Below, in pieces: positions 53,055 to 61,273 of a stretch of DNA of 64,000 nucleotides. The stretch is from Caenimonas sp. SL110 (lineage in GTDB: Bacteria > Pseudomonadota > Gammaproteobacteria > Burkholderiales > Burkholderiaceae_C). Position 1 is the stretch's first letter, and each line of letters starts with the position of its first letter. The stretch spans positions 47,861-111,860 of the forward strand of contig NZ_JANU01000008.1 in NCBI RefSeq assembly GCF_001044395.1. The letters are read 5' to 3'. Position numbers and translations under genes: made by a program. The notes under the pieces were generated by a model. The model was given only the letters and a program-made list of their open reading frames with translations, ran no database searches and was not told where the DNA came from.

Positions 53055-54038
53055 TCAGTCGAGCTTGAGATCGGCCTTGGTGACCAGATCGCGAAAGCGC
53101 GCGAGTTCCTGGCCCAGGTGCTTCGCATGCGCGGCCGGGCTGCGCTGGTCGGCGGGGAACAGTTCCGTGCCCATGTCCAGCACACGCTTTTGCACATCCG
53201 CATCTGCCAGCGCGACTTGCAGGGCTTCGTTGAGTTGCTGCACGACGGCGGCAGGTGTGCCCTTGGGCGCGTAGATGCCGTGCCAGACGGACACGTCCAC
53301 CTGACCGATGCCGAGTTCGCGGGTGGTCGGAATATCGGCCAGCCTCGAACTGCGCTGCGGCGAGGTGATCGCAAAGATCTTGACCTTCTTGGCAGCATGG
53401 TGCTGCAGCGCATTGGTGGTCTGGTCGCACATCACGTCGACGTGGCCTGCGATGACATCCTGCAAGGCCAGGTTGGTGCTCTTGTAGGGCACCAGGTTGG
53501 GCTGCACGCCCATGGCCTGCGCGAGCATCACGGCGCACAGGTGCGAGCCCGTGCCGACGCCGGCATTGGCGAAGTTCACCTTGCCGCCTTCGGACTTGAG
53601 CATGGCCAGAAACTCCTTGCCGTCCTTCGGCTTGAAGTTGGGGTTCGCTGCGAACACATACGGGCCCACGTTCACCATGCCGACAGGCTCGAAAGCCGTT
53701 GCGGTGTCATAGGGCAGGTTCTTGTAGAGCGCTGCCGACAGCGCAATGGTGGTGTGGATCAACAGCGTGTAGCCGTCAGCGGGCGCGCGGGCCACGCGTG
53801 CGGCAGCGATGGTGCCGCCGGCGCCTGCGACGTTCTCCATCACGATGGGCTGGCGCAGCTTCTCCGACATCTTCTGGCCGACCAGGCGTGCCACGGAATC
53901 GGTTGCACTGCCAGCAGGAAACGGCACGACCATCGTGACGGATTTGGTGGGATAGGTCTGTGCATGGACTGCCGCCAGTGGCAAGGCGGCGGCAAGAACG
54001 CAGGCGCCCTTGAGCAGGAGACGCAAATTGTGTTTCAT
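53055..54038 (-). CDS. Tripartite tricarboxylate transporter (Bug-type) periplasmic receptor 4
   Basis: A 327-residue Bug receptor. The signal peptide MKHNLRLLLKGACVLAAALP is cleaved near VHAQT; the mature start is YPTKSVTMVVPFPAGSATDSVARLVGQKM, with Ser-Ala-Thr-Asp in place of Gly-Gly-Thr-Asp. Later blocks are ALYKNLPYDTATAFEPVGMV and NLVPYKSTNLALQDVIAGHVDVMCDQ. It lies between the deacetylase-like gene and the AtzG-like gene, so the ligand may be an amide- or carbamoyl-containing acid. No TctAB genes nearby. Confidence 0.92.
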   Translation of the reverse strand: MKHNLRLLLKGACVLAAALPLAAVHAQTYPTKSVTMVVPFPAGSATDSVARLVGQKMSEKLRQPIVMENVAGAGGTIAAARVARAPADGYTLLIHTTIALSAALYKNLPYDTATAFEPVGMVNVGPYVFAANPNFKPKDGKEFLAMLKSEGGKVNFANAGVGTGSHLCAVMLAQAMGVQPNLVPYKSTNLALQDVIAGHVDVMCDQTTNALQHHAAKKVKIFAITSPQRSSRLADIPTTRELGIGQVDVSVWHGIYAPKGTPAAVVQQLNEALQVALADADVQKRVLDMGTELFPADQRSPAAHAKHLGQELARFRDLVTKADLKLD

Positions 54039-54081
54039 GGTTCGTATCCTCGAAGTGGGTGGTAGGGCAAGTTGACAGGGG

Positions 54082-54972
54082 TCAGCGCGCGCTGTCTGGG
54101 TGGGGTTGCTGCGCGACGAACCAGTCATGGATCTGGTCGCCATTCCAGAATGCGACGCCTTCGCGTCCGGCGAACATGTCCAGCATTTCCTCGAAATACC
54201 GGATGCGGTGCGCAACGCCGGAGACATAGGGATGCACGCCGAACGGCATGATGCGCACCGACTCTTCGCTCTCTGCATAGAGGCGCTCGAAGGCGTCGCG
54301 GGCGCGGCGCAGCAGCGCATCCGATTCGTGCTGTCCGCTCACCATCACGGTGATGTCGTTGATCTCCACCGTGTACGGAATCGACACCAGCGGACGCGAA
54401 GTGGTTTTGACCCACAGCGGCTGGTCGTCCACGATCCAGTCGCCGAACCAGTCCAGGCCCGCGTCCGCCACATGGTCGAGCGTGTCCAGCGTCTGCGTGC
54501 GGCCGGGGCCGAGCCAGCCACGCGGGCGATGGCCCAGGAACTTCTCAAGCGTGTCGAGCGACTGGGCAATCATCGCGGGCTGGTCTTCGACCTTGTGGAT
54601 CGGCATCTGCACATAGCAGTGCGCCATGAATTCCCATCCCGCATCGCGCGCGGCCTGCGCCACCAGCGGGCTGGTCTCGCAGACCTTGGCATTGACCGAC
54701 ATCGTGGGCCTGATGCCGCGCTTGTCGAACGCCTGCAGCAGGCGCCAGAAACCCACGCGCATCCCGTACTCGTGCCAGGTCCAGTTGGGCATGTCGGGCA
54801 CCGCACCGGTGATGCCGCCGGGCGGGGGCGAGGCATGGCGCGGCATCGGCCGCTCGATCTCCCACTCCTCGATGTTGACGACCGGCCAGATGATCAGGCG
54901 CGTGCCGTCATCGGTGCGCAGCGGCGGTCGGTGAAAAGGTGACGAATACTCAATGCGTTCACGTGGATGCAT
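54082..54972 (-). CDS. Polysaccharide deacetylase-fold hydrolase (PuuE/allantoinase-like)
   Basis: A 296-residue NodB-fold protein. Seen: a beta-strand with acidic residues VVNIEEWEIERPMP, the helix-flanked block GIRPTMSVNAKVCETSPLVAQAARDAGWEFMAHCYVQMPIHKVED with the H-x7-H-like zinc region, and WLGPGRTQTLDTLDHVADAGLDWFGDWIVDDQPLWV. Cytoplasmic members of this type (PuuE) act on allantoin or related amides, not polysaccharides. The ATG at 54972 overlaps the amidase end by 14 bp. With the amidase and AtzG-like protein, it suggests a pathway for a nitrogen-rich compound. Confidence 0.8.
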   Translation of the reverse strand: MHPRERIEYSSPFHRPPLRTDDGTRLIIWPVVNIEEWEIERPMPRHASPPPGGITGAVPDMPNWTWHEYGMRVGFWRLLQAFDKRGIRPTMSVNAKVCETSPLVAQAARDAGWEFMAHCYVQMPIHKVEDQPAMIAQSLDTLEKFLGHRPRGWLGPGRTQTLDTLDHVADAGLDWFGDWIVDDQPLWVKTTSRPLVSIPYTVEINDITVMVSGQHESDALLRRARDAFERLYAESEESVRIMPFGVHPYVSGVAHRIRYFEEMLDMFAGREGVAFWNGDQIHDWFVAQQPHPDSAR

Positions 54973-56371
54973 GCGGGGTGTCCTTGTCGTGGAGTTCAGG
55001 GCGGCGCAGGTGCCAGCCGGTTGCGTTCTGGTAATCGTTGGCGACGCGGTACACCATGGCCTCGTCAAAGGCCTTGCCGACCACTTGCAGGCCGATCGGC
55101 AAACCGGCCTGCGAGAAGCCCATGGGCACGGAGATCGCCGGGCTGCCAGTCAGGTTGAAGGGCGTGCGCGCCTGCCGGTCATAGGTGCGGTCGATCTCGG
55201 TTTCGTCGTCGATGGCGCAGGGCATCTCCAGGCTGGAGACGCAGATGGCCGCATCGACGCCGGCCATCGCATCGGCGAACTCGCGCAGCAGCAGCGTGCG
55301 CTGCTGCTGCGCGCGGATGTAGTCCGTGGCGGTGAGAAGTGCACCCGGCAAAAGCCGCGTGCTGCCGCGCATGCCGTAATCATTCAAACGGGTGCGCAGC
55401 CAGTGCTCATGAACAGCGAACCCTTCGGCCTGCAGGATCAACCTGCCGCAGCCGACATAGGTGTCCAGCGGCGACAGGCGAAGCGGCACCAGTTCGGCGC
55501 CCAGCAGATCAAACATCGCGCAGGCCTGCTCGAACGCACTGGCGATCTCGGGGTTGGCGGCTGCACCGAATTCGTCGATGACGCCGATCCGCAATCCCTT
55601 CATGCCGCGATAGAGCGAGCCGGTCATGTCCGGTGCCGGATGACCGACGCTGGACGGGTCAGCGCCGTCGCGCCCGAGCAGCACCTGCAGCACCATCGCG
55701 TTGTCGCGTACCGTGCGGGTAAGCGGCCCCACATGGTCCAGCGAGAAGGCCAGCGGGAACACGCCGCTGCGGCTCACCACGCCGTAGGTGGGCTTCATGC
55801 CGGTGACGCCGCACACGGTTGCCGGGTTGCGCACCGAGCCGCCTGTGTCTGTGCCCAGGGCCACGGGCACCATGCCGGCTGCGACCGCCACGCCCGACCC
55901 GCTGGAGGAGCCGCCGGGATGATGCGTGGGCTTCCACGGGTTGCGTGCCGGTGGCCAGGGCAGATCGAACGACGGCCCGCCGGTGGCGAACTCATGCAGC
56001 GCCGTCTTGCCGATGAGCACCGCGCCCGCCTGCCGCAGTTTGGTAACGACGAAAGCATCTGCGGCCGCCACATGGTCCATCCGCACTCTTGAATGATTGG
56101 AGGTGCACTGCCCTGCCACGTCGAAGATATCTTTGAGTGCCACCGGCACGCCATGCAGCGGTCCACGCCACTGGCCAGCGGCGATCTCGCGCTCTGCAAC
56201 GCGCGCGGCTTGCATGGCAGCCTCGCGGTCGGTGCTGATGAATGCGTTGAGCTGCGGGTCGTAGCGGTCGATGCGATCGAGGCAGGCCCGCAGATAGTCG
56301 ACTGGCGACAGCTGACCCGTCCGCAGCAGATCAGCCGCGGTGGACAGGGTGTGATCGGTCAGTTCGGCCAT
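54959..56371 (-). CDS. Amidase (AtzE/GatA-like)
   Basis: A 470-residue amidase-signature enzyme. The Ser-cisSer-Lys triad is complete: Lys in VPVALKDIFDVAG, the cis-Ser in HHPGGSSSGSGVAVAAGMVPVALG and the nucleophile in TDTGGSVRNPATVCGV. No glutamine-channel or GatB partner is nearby, so it is a catabolic amidase rather than tRNA amidotransferase. It is first of a four-gene operon with the deacetylase-like, Bug and AtzG-like genes. Confidence 0.92.
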   Translation of the reverse strand: MAELTDHTLSTAADLLRTGQLSPVDYLRACLDRIDRYDPQLNAFISTDREAAMQAARVAEREIAAGQWRGPLHGVPVALKDIFDVAGQCTSNHSRVRMDHVAAADAFVVTKLRQAGAVLIGKTALHEFATGGPSFDLPWPPARNPWKPTHHPGGSSSGSGVAVAAGMVPVALGTDTGGSVRNPATVCGVTGMKPTYGVVSRSGVFPLAFSLDHVGPLTRTVRDNAMVLQVLLGRDGADPSSVGHPAPDMTGSLYRGMKGLRIGVIDEFGAAANPEIASAFEQACAMFDLLGAELVPLRLSPLDTYVGCGRLILQAEGFAVHEHWLRTRLNDYGMRGSTRLLPGALLTATDYIRAQQQRTLLLREFADAMAGVDAAICVSSLEMPCAIDDETEIDRTYDRQARTPFNLTGSPAISVPMGFSQAGLPIGLQVVGKAFDEAMVYRVANDYQNATGWHLRRPELHDKDTPHAST

Positions 56372-56377
56372 CGGCTC

Positions 56378-56416
56378 ATTATTCCAGCATGGAATTTCGT
56401 GTCAACGATTATTCCA
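56378..56416. promoter_or_regulatory. Candidate operator upstream of the amidase operon
   Basis: ATTCCA-GCA-TGGAAT (56381-56395) is a perfect 6-bp inverted repeat, and ATTATTCCA recurs at 56378-56386 and 56408-56416, exactly 30 bp apart (about three helix turns). The sites lie 7-45 bp before the amidase ATG on its template side, where a repressor or LysR activator would bind. Confidence 0.5.
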
Positions 56417-56454
56417 CGCAAGAAACGGGCCTTGCACAGCCTCCCGCCGATGAG

Positions 56455-57360
56455 CTAGGTGCGCGCTTTGGGTTTGCGCGGCGATGCGGGCTGGGCTGCG
56501 GCTTGCAACCGGGCGATCAGGGCGGTCGCAGCTTCTGACAGGGGTAGTGCGCGGCGGCTCACAACCCCAATCGTTTCGGACGGCAGGAACCGCGCGAGAC
56601 TCACGACCGTCAAGCGCATCCACGACTCGGTTCCGATCGCGCCGCGCAGCCCGACCGCAACGCCGACACCGAGCTCAACGTAGCGTTCGAGCAGTTCCAT
56701 GCTGTCGAGCTCCACGGCAATGTCGTAGGGCACCTTGAGGCGGCGGAACTCGTGTTCGAGCAGGGCGCGTGTTTCGGTCTGCCAGCGCGGCAGGATGAGC
56801 GGGTAGCGTGCCAGATCCTTCAGCGACGATGGCGCGCGTTTGGCAAGCGGATGATTTCGCGGCGCGATCAGCACACGTTCCGAGGGAAACAGCGGCGCGA
56901 AGTCGAAGTTGCGCGAGGGGCCCGGGTCCGGCGCCACGCCGAAATCGACGCCACCGGACTGCACCAGTTCATAGACTTCTTCCTTGGTGCCCGAGAGGAT
57001 GCGCGCGCGCGCTGTGGGGATGAGGTTGCGCAGGTCACGCACCGCTTCCGGCAGAACGTGGCCGATGAAACCATGCGGCACGCCCACCGTGACCGGCATG
57101 AAGGTGGCCAGCGGCGAAGCGCTGCTGAGTGTTTCCAGGCCTGCGACAAGCGGCTCGGCCATGCGCAGCAGGTTGCTTCCGGCGGCTGTGAGCCGCAGGG
57201 GCCGCATACCGCGCTCGAACAGCGCGCGACCGAGTTCCTTTTCGAGGCGCTGGACGTGCTTGCTGACGGCGGGTTGCCCGAGACCGACAGCTTCCGATGC
57301 CTTGGAAAAGCTGGCGAGCTTGGCCACCATGCAGAAGCTCTTGAGTTCCTTGATGTCCAC
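56455..57360 (-). CDS. LysR family transcriptional regulator 2
   Basis: A 301-residue LysR regulator. HTH: IKELKSFCMVAKLASFSKASEAVGLGQPAVSKHVQRLEKELGRALFERG. The effector domain shows MPVTVGVPHGFIGHVLPEAVRDLRNLIPTARARILSG. The start is GTG at 57360 with AAGGAG eight bases upstream; ORF extensions to 57429 run into the dispersed repeat. It is co-directional with the amidase operon downstream and separated by 83 bp that contain the candidate operator, so it probably controls that operon. Confidence 0.9.
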   Translation of the reverse strand: MDIKELKSFCMVAKLASFSKASEAVGLGQPAVSKHVQRLEKELGRALFERGMRPLRLTAAGSNLLRMAEPLVAGLETLSSASPLATFMPVTVGVPHGFIGHVLPEAVRDLRNLIPTARARILSGTKEEVYELVQSGGVDFGVAPDPGPSRNFDFAPLFPSERVLIAPRNHPLAKRAPSSLKDLARYPLILPRWQTETRALLEHEFRRLKVPYDIAVELDSMELLERYVELGVGVAVGLRGAIGTESWMRLTVVSLARFLPSETIGVVSRRALPLSEAATALIARLQAAAQPASPRKPKART

Positions 57361-57404
57361 GCGGCAAAGCTCCTTGGCGAATGCGGAGATCGTACCGGGT
57401 TCGT

Positions 57405-57491
57405 TGTCATGCCGGACTTGATCTGGCATCCACTGCGAAGCAGCAACTGCGCTTGATCACCAATGGATTGCGGGTCGAGCCCGCAATGACA
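57405..57491 (-). repeat. 87-bp dispersed palindromic repeat, copy 2
   Basis: The reverse complement of this stretch matches 17618-17704 with equal length and about 75 of 87 identical bases. Its ends are the same paired hairpins (TGCCGGACTTGATCTGGCA and TTGCGGGTCGAGCCCGCAA on the plus strand). It lies between a LysR start and the end of the OtnC-like gene. Confidence 0.8.
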
Positions 57492-57497
57492 GCCTGG

Positions 57498-58148
57498 CTA
57501 GTACCGTACGCCGAAATGCCGGCACAGGTCCTCGATCTGCAGTTCGGTCAAAGGCGCGGGCCGCGTCATCAACCACAGTCGCGCGGTTTCTTCCAGCTCC
57601 TCCAGTGCTGCACTGGCTTCGGATGGACTGCGGTGCCACACGCACGGGCCCAGGCGCTCCAGCATCACGGCGCGGATCGGCCTGCCTGCCGCGTGAGAAT
57701 TCCGGATGCGCTGCTCCACGAGATCACCGACAGCCGGATCGCCAGGCCGGTGATACGCAACAAGCGGCACATGTCCCACCTTCATCACGAAGTAAGGCGT
57801 GATGGGCGGGACGATGTCGTCGGCACTCCACACACCGGACAAGGTCAACGCCACAAGATGCGTGGAGTGCGTATGGATCACGCAATGCGCATCGGCGTCG
57901 GCGTCATAGATGCGCCGGTGCAAGGCAAGCGTCTTGGAAGCGCGATCACCCTGGACCTGCACGCCCTGCGCGTCCACCTCGGCCAGCCGCTGCGGATCGA
58001 GCGCGCCCAGGCAGGCATCGGTCGGCGTGATCAGAAATCCGCCGCCCGGCAATCGCGCACTGATGTTCCCAGCCGTGCCGTGCACATAGCCGCGCTGGTA
58101 GAGCGATGCCCCCACGCGGCAGATCTGCTCGCGCAAGTCAGTTGTCAT
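57498..58148 (-). CDS. otnC: Class II aldolase family, 3-oxo-tetronate 4-phosphate decarboxylase-like
   Basis: A 216-residue class II aldolase-fold protein. Zinc/substrate motifs are YVHGTAGNISARLPGGGFLITP, VIHTHSTHLVALTLSG and VMLERLGPCVWHRSPSEA. Following OtnK and LtnD genes in one operon, it is probably OtnC, which decarboxylates the 3-oxo-tetronate 4-phosphate made by OtnK to dihydroxyacetone phosphate. The ATG at 58148 overlaps the OtnK stop (ATGA); an ORF to 58268 would start within otnK. The last gene of the operon. Confidence 0.85.
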   Translation of the reverse strand: MTTDLREQICRVGASLYQRGYVHGTAGNISARLPGGGFLITPTDACLGALDPQRLAEVDAQGVQVQGDRASKTLALHRRIYDADADAHCVIHTHSTHLVALTLSGVWSADDIVPPITPYFVMKVGHVPLVAYHRPGDPAVGDLVEQRIRNSHAAGRPIRAVMLERLGPCVWHRSPSEASAALEELEETARLWLMTRPAPLTELQIEDLCRHFGVRY

Positions 58149-59449
58149 GCCGGCGCATCCAGCATCGCAAACGCCGTGCTGAAAAAATCCGGCGCGCCGA
58201 AATTGCCCGACTTCAGGGCCATGTGCACATGCTGGCCGGGGCAGAGCGTCGATGTCACTGCAGTCCACGGAACGCCCGGCGTGATCTGCGGCCCGATGCT
58301 CATTCGCTCCACGCCAAGCGCCTGCACCACCGCGCCCGATGTCTCGCCACCGGCCACGACCAGCTGGCGCACGCCCGCACCAACCAGGCCTGCTGCAATC
58401 AAGGACAACGCCTGCTCGACGAGCTCACCCGCACGCGCCACGCCCAGCTTTTTTTGCACCTCGCGCACAGCCTCGGGGTCTGCGGTTGCATAGACCAGAA
58501 CCGGTCCCTGTGCGAGTCGCGCAGCAGCCCACTGCAGAGCCGCGCCAACGACGTCTTGCCCAGCAGCCAGCGCCAGCGGGTCCACAGCGAACGCGGCCCC
58601 ACCGTCCTGCTTGAACCGTGCGACCTGCGCGTTGGTGGCGACCGAGCAACTGCCTGACACCACGGCCCGCAATCCGCTCGCAGGCGGCAATGCATCGGCT
58701 CCAGCACGGATTGAAAGCGCGCCGCTGGCAACAAAATTCTGCGGCAATCCGATGGCGATGCCCGAGCCCGCCGTCACCAGCGGCATGCCGGCCAACGCCC
58801 GCCCGATTTGCATCAGGTCCTCGTTGCTCACCGCGTCGACCACTGCAACACCAACGCCATCGTCCTGCAGCGCCTTGAACCGTTCGCCGATCGCCGCGCT
58901 GCCTTTGGCAACCGTGCCCTGCGCGACAAGCCCCACACGCCGCCGCGTCTGCGCCTGCATCACACGCACCAGGTTCGCATCGGTCATCGGCGTCAGCGGA
59001 TGGTTGCGCATGCCGCTGTCGCTGAGCAACTGCTCGCCCACGAACAGATGGCCCATGAACACGGTGCGCTGGTTCTCGGGGAAGGCGGGACACACGATGG
59101 TGAAGCCCTGGTCGGGTCCATGCAGCGCATCGAGCAGCGCGTCAGTCACCGGTCCGATGTTGCCCGCAGGTGTCGAGTCGAAGGTCGAGCAATACTTGAA
59201 GTACACCTGCTGCACGCCCTGCGTGCGCAACCACTGCATTGCGTGCAGCGACTGCGCCACGGCCTGCGCCGCAGGGATGGTGCGCGACTTGAGCGCGACG
59301 ACGATGGCGTCGGCATCGACCGCTGCATCAGCATCGGCAGGCACGCCAATCGTCTGCACGGTGCGCATGCCGCTTCGCACCAGGTTGTTGGCAAGGTCGG
59401 TTGCGCCCGTGAAGTCGTCGGCGATGCAGCCGAGCAATGGCGATGCCAT
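58145..59449 (-). CDS. otnK: Four-carbon acid sugar kinase, 3-oxo-tetronate kinase-like
   Basis: A 434-residue DUF1537/four-carbon acid sugar kinase. The N-terminus LLGCIADDFTGATDLANNLVRSGMRTVQTIG is the family hallmark, with substrate-binding Asp-Asp. YFKYCSTFDSTPAGNIGPVTDALL and a C-terminal nucleotide-binding block LVVAGGETSGAVVQALGVERMSIGPQITPGVPW follow. OtnK phosphorylates 3-oxo-tetronates at O4 using ATP. It is two bases after the dehydrogenase stop and overlaps the OtnC-like gene by ATGA. Confidence 0.9.
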   Translation of the reverse strand: MASPLLGCIADDFTGATDLANNLVRSGMRTVQTIGVPADADAAVDADAIVVALKSRTIPAAQAVAQSLHAMQWLRTQGVQQVYFKYCSTFDSTPAGNIGPVTDALLDALHGPDQGFTIVCPAFPENQRTVFMGHLFVGEQLLSDSGMRNHPLTPMTDANLVRVMQAQTRRRVGLVAQGTVAKGSAAIGERFKALQDDGVGVAVVDAVSNEDLMQIGRALAGMPLVTAGSGIAIGLPQNFVASGALSIRAGADALPPASGLRAVVSGSCSVATNAQVARFKQDGGAAFAVDPLALAAGQDVVGAALQWAAARLAQGPVLVYATADPEAVREVQKKLGVARAGELVEQALSLIAAGLVGAGVRQLVVAGGETSGAVVQALGVERMSIGPQITPGVPWTAVTSTLCPGQHVHMALKSGNFGAPDFFSTAFAMLDAPA

Positions 59450-59451
59450 CT

Positions 59452-60366
59452 TCAGGCCGCGTCGGTCTTGCCCGCAGGCAGCGTGATGCCCGGGAAGGTC
59501 TTGATCACGGCGCTGTCGTCCTGCCCGCCGAAGCCTGCGCTCGATGCCTGCATGAACATCTGGTGCGCCGTGGCCGACAGCGGTAACGGGAACTTGGTCG
59601 CGCGCGCCATGTCCAGCACCAGCCCGAGGTCTTTCACGAAGATGTCCACCGCCGACAGCGGCGTGTAGTCGCCCGCAAGCACATGCGCCATGCGGTTCTC
59701 GAACATCCAGCTGTTGCCTGCGCTGTTGGTGATGACCTCATACAGCGCAGCCGGGTCCACGCCTTCGCGCAACCCGAGCGCCATCGCTTCGGCGGCGACC
59801 GCGATATGCACACCGGCCAGCAGCTGGTTGATGATCTTCACCTTGCTGCCTGCACCCGCCTTGTCTCCGAGCTTGTAGACCTTGGCGGCCATCGCATCGA
59901 GCGTGCCACCCGCCTTGTCGTAGGACGCCTGCGTGCCGGCCGTCATCATCGTCATCTGGGCGGAAGCCGCCTTGGCTGCGCCACCGGAGATCGGTGCATC
60001 AAGGTACAGGATATGGCGCTCGGCCAGTCGTGCATCGAGCGCGACAGACCAGTTGGGGTCCACCGTCGAACACATGATGAACAGGCTGCCCGGCTTCATC
60101 GTTGCTGCCGCGCCGTTGTCACCGAACAGCACGCTCTCGGTCTGCGCCGCGTTGACGACCACGCTCACGACGATCTCGCACGCCGCAGCAATCTCAGCCG
60201 GGCTCGAACACACCGTACCGCCAGCGGCCGCGAACTTCTGCGCGACTTCGGGACGCACATCAAACACGTGGACGTCGTAACCCGCGCGGCGCAGCGACGA
60301 TGCCATGCCGGAACCCATCGCGCCCAGGCCGATGACCCCTACCGCGCCTGCATGTTGGTTGTTCAT
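59452..60366 (-). CDS. ltnD: L-threonate (four-carbon acid) dehydrogenase-like, NAD-dependent
   Basis: A 304-residue beta-hydroxyacid dehydrogenase. The NAD motif is VGVIGLGAMGSGMASSLRRAGYDVHVFD, the substrate-binding DAPISGGAAKAASAQMTMMTAG follows, and the catalytic Lys lies in AGSKVKIINQLLAGVHIAVAAEAMAL. Together with OtnK and OtnC homologues it fits LtnD, which oxidises threonate or erythronate to the 3-oxo acid. The order dehydrogenase-kinase-decarboxylase is the pathway order. The exact stereoisomer cannot be told from sequence. An OtnI isomerase gene is not in the window. Confidence 0.88.
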   Translation of the reverse strand: MNNQHAGAVGVIGLGAMGSGMASSLRRAGYDVHVFDVRPEVAQKFAAAGGTVCSSPAEIAAACEIVVSVVVNAAQTESVLFGDNGAAATMKPGSLFIMCSTVDPNWSVALDARLAERHILYLDAPISGGAAKAASAQMTMMTAGTQASYDKAGGTLDAMAAKVYKLGDKAGAGSKVKIINQLLAGVHIAVAAEAMALGLREGVDPAALYEVITNSAGNSWMFENRMAHVLAGDYTPLSAVDIFVKDLGLVLDMARATKFPLPLSATAHQMFMQASSAGFGGQDDSAVIKTFPGITLPAGKTDAA

Positions 60367-60394
60367 GGCCTCGATCGCAAAAGAATGTTCGGCG

Positions 60395-61273
60395 CTATTC
60401 CTTGACCGATCCGGTCATGCCCGAGACGTAGTACTCCACGAAGAACGAGTACACGAAGGCCACCGGCAGCGAGCCGAGCAGCGCACCGGCCATGAGCGGC
60501 CCCCAGTGGTACACGTCGCCTTCCACCAGTTCGGTCACGACGCCCACGGGCACTGTCTTGTTCTCGCTCGATGAGACAAACGTCAGCGCATAGATGAACT
60601 CATTCCAGCTGAGCGTGAATGCGAAGATGCCAGCGGAGATCAGGCCCGGGACGGCAAGCGGCAGCACGATCTTGATGAGGATCTGCCAGCGGGTTGCGCC
60701 GTCGATCAGCGCGCACTCTTCGAGCTCGTACGGTATCGAGCGGAAGTACCCCATCAGCAGCCACGTCGAAAACGGAATCAGGAAAGTGGGATACGTCAGG
60801 ATCAGCGCCATGCGGCTGTCGAACAAACCCAGCTTGACGACGATGGCTGCCAGCGGAATGAACAGGATGGAAGGCGGCACCAGGTAGGCGAGAAAGATCG
60901 CACCGCCTGCGGGCTTGGCGCCCTGAAACCGCAGGCGCTCGATGGCGTAGGCCGCAAGCACCGAGGCCACCAGCGAGATCGCAGTCGAGATGACCGAGAC
61001 GATCACCGTGTTCCAGAGCCAGGCCGGGTACTCGGTCTTGAACAGCAGCTTTTCGAAGTGCGCAAAGGTCGGGCCCACGATCCAGAAGGGATTACCGGTG
61101 CGCGAGAGCAGTTCGTTGTCCGGCTTGAACGAGGTGATCGCCATCCAGTAGAACGGGAACAGCAGCACGAACACGAAGATCCCGATCGGGATGTAGAGCG
61201 TCACCCACCGGCGCGGCATGGACTGCAGAAAGTCCATGCCCTGCGATGCGTCGTTGTTCTTGCTTTCCTTCAC
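60395..61273 (-). CDS. Carbohydrate ABC transporter permease (MalG/UgpE type)
   Basis: A 292-residue inner-membrane permease with six hydrophobic helices. The cytoplasmic EAA loop is YELEECALIDGATRWQILIKIVLPLAVPGLISAGIFAFTLSWNEF, the MalG-type signature contacting the ATPase. The N-terminal tail is long and polar (KNNDASQGMDFLQSMPRRW). GTG at 61273 overlaps the stop of the other permease (GTGA), supporting this start. It works with the permease and binding protein encoded just before it; the ligand is probably the four-carbon sugar acid handled by the downstream enzymes. Confidence 0.93.
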   Translation of the reverse strand: MKESKNNDASQGMDFLQSMPRRWVTLYIPIGIFVFVLLFPFYWMAITSFKPDNELLSRTGNPFWIVGPTFAHFEKLLFKTEYPAWLWNTVIVSVISTAISLVASVLAAYAIERLRFQGAKPAGGAIFLAYLVPPSILFIPLAAIVVKLGLFDSRMALILTYPTFLIPFSTWLLMGYFRSIPYELEECALIDGATRWQILIKIVLPLAVPGLISAGIFAFTLSWNEFIYALTFVSSSENKTVPVGVVTELVEGDVYHWGPLMAGALLGSLPVAFVYSFFVEYYVSGMTGSVKE

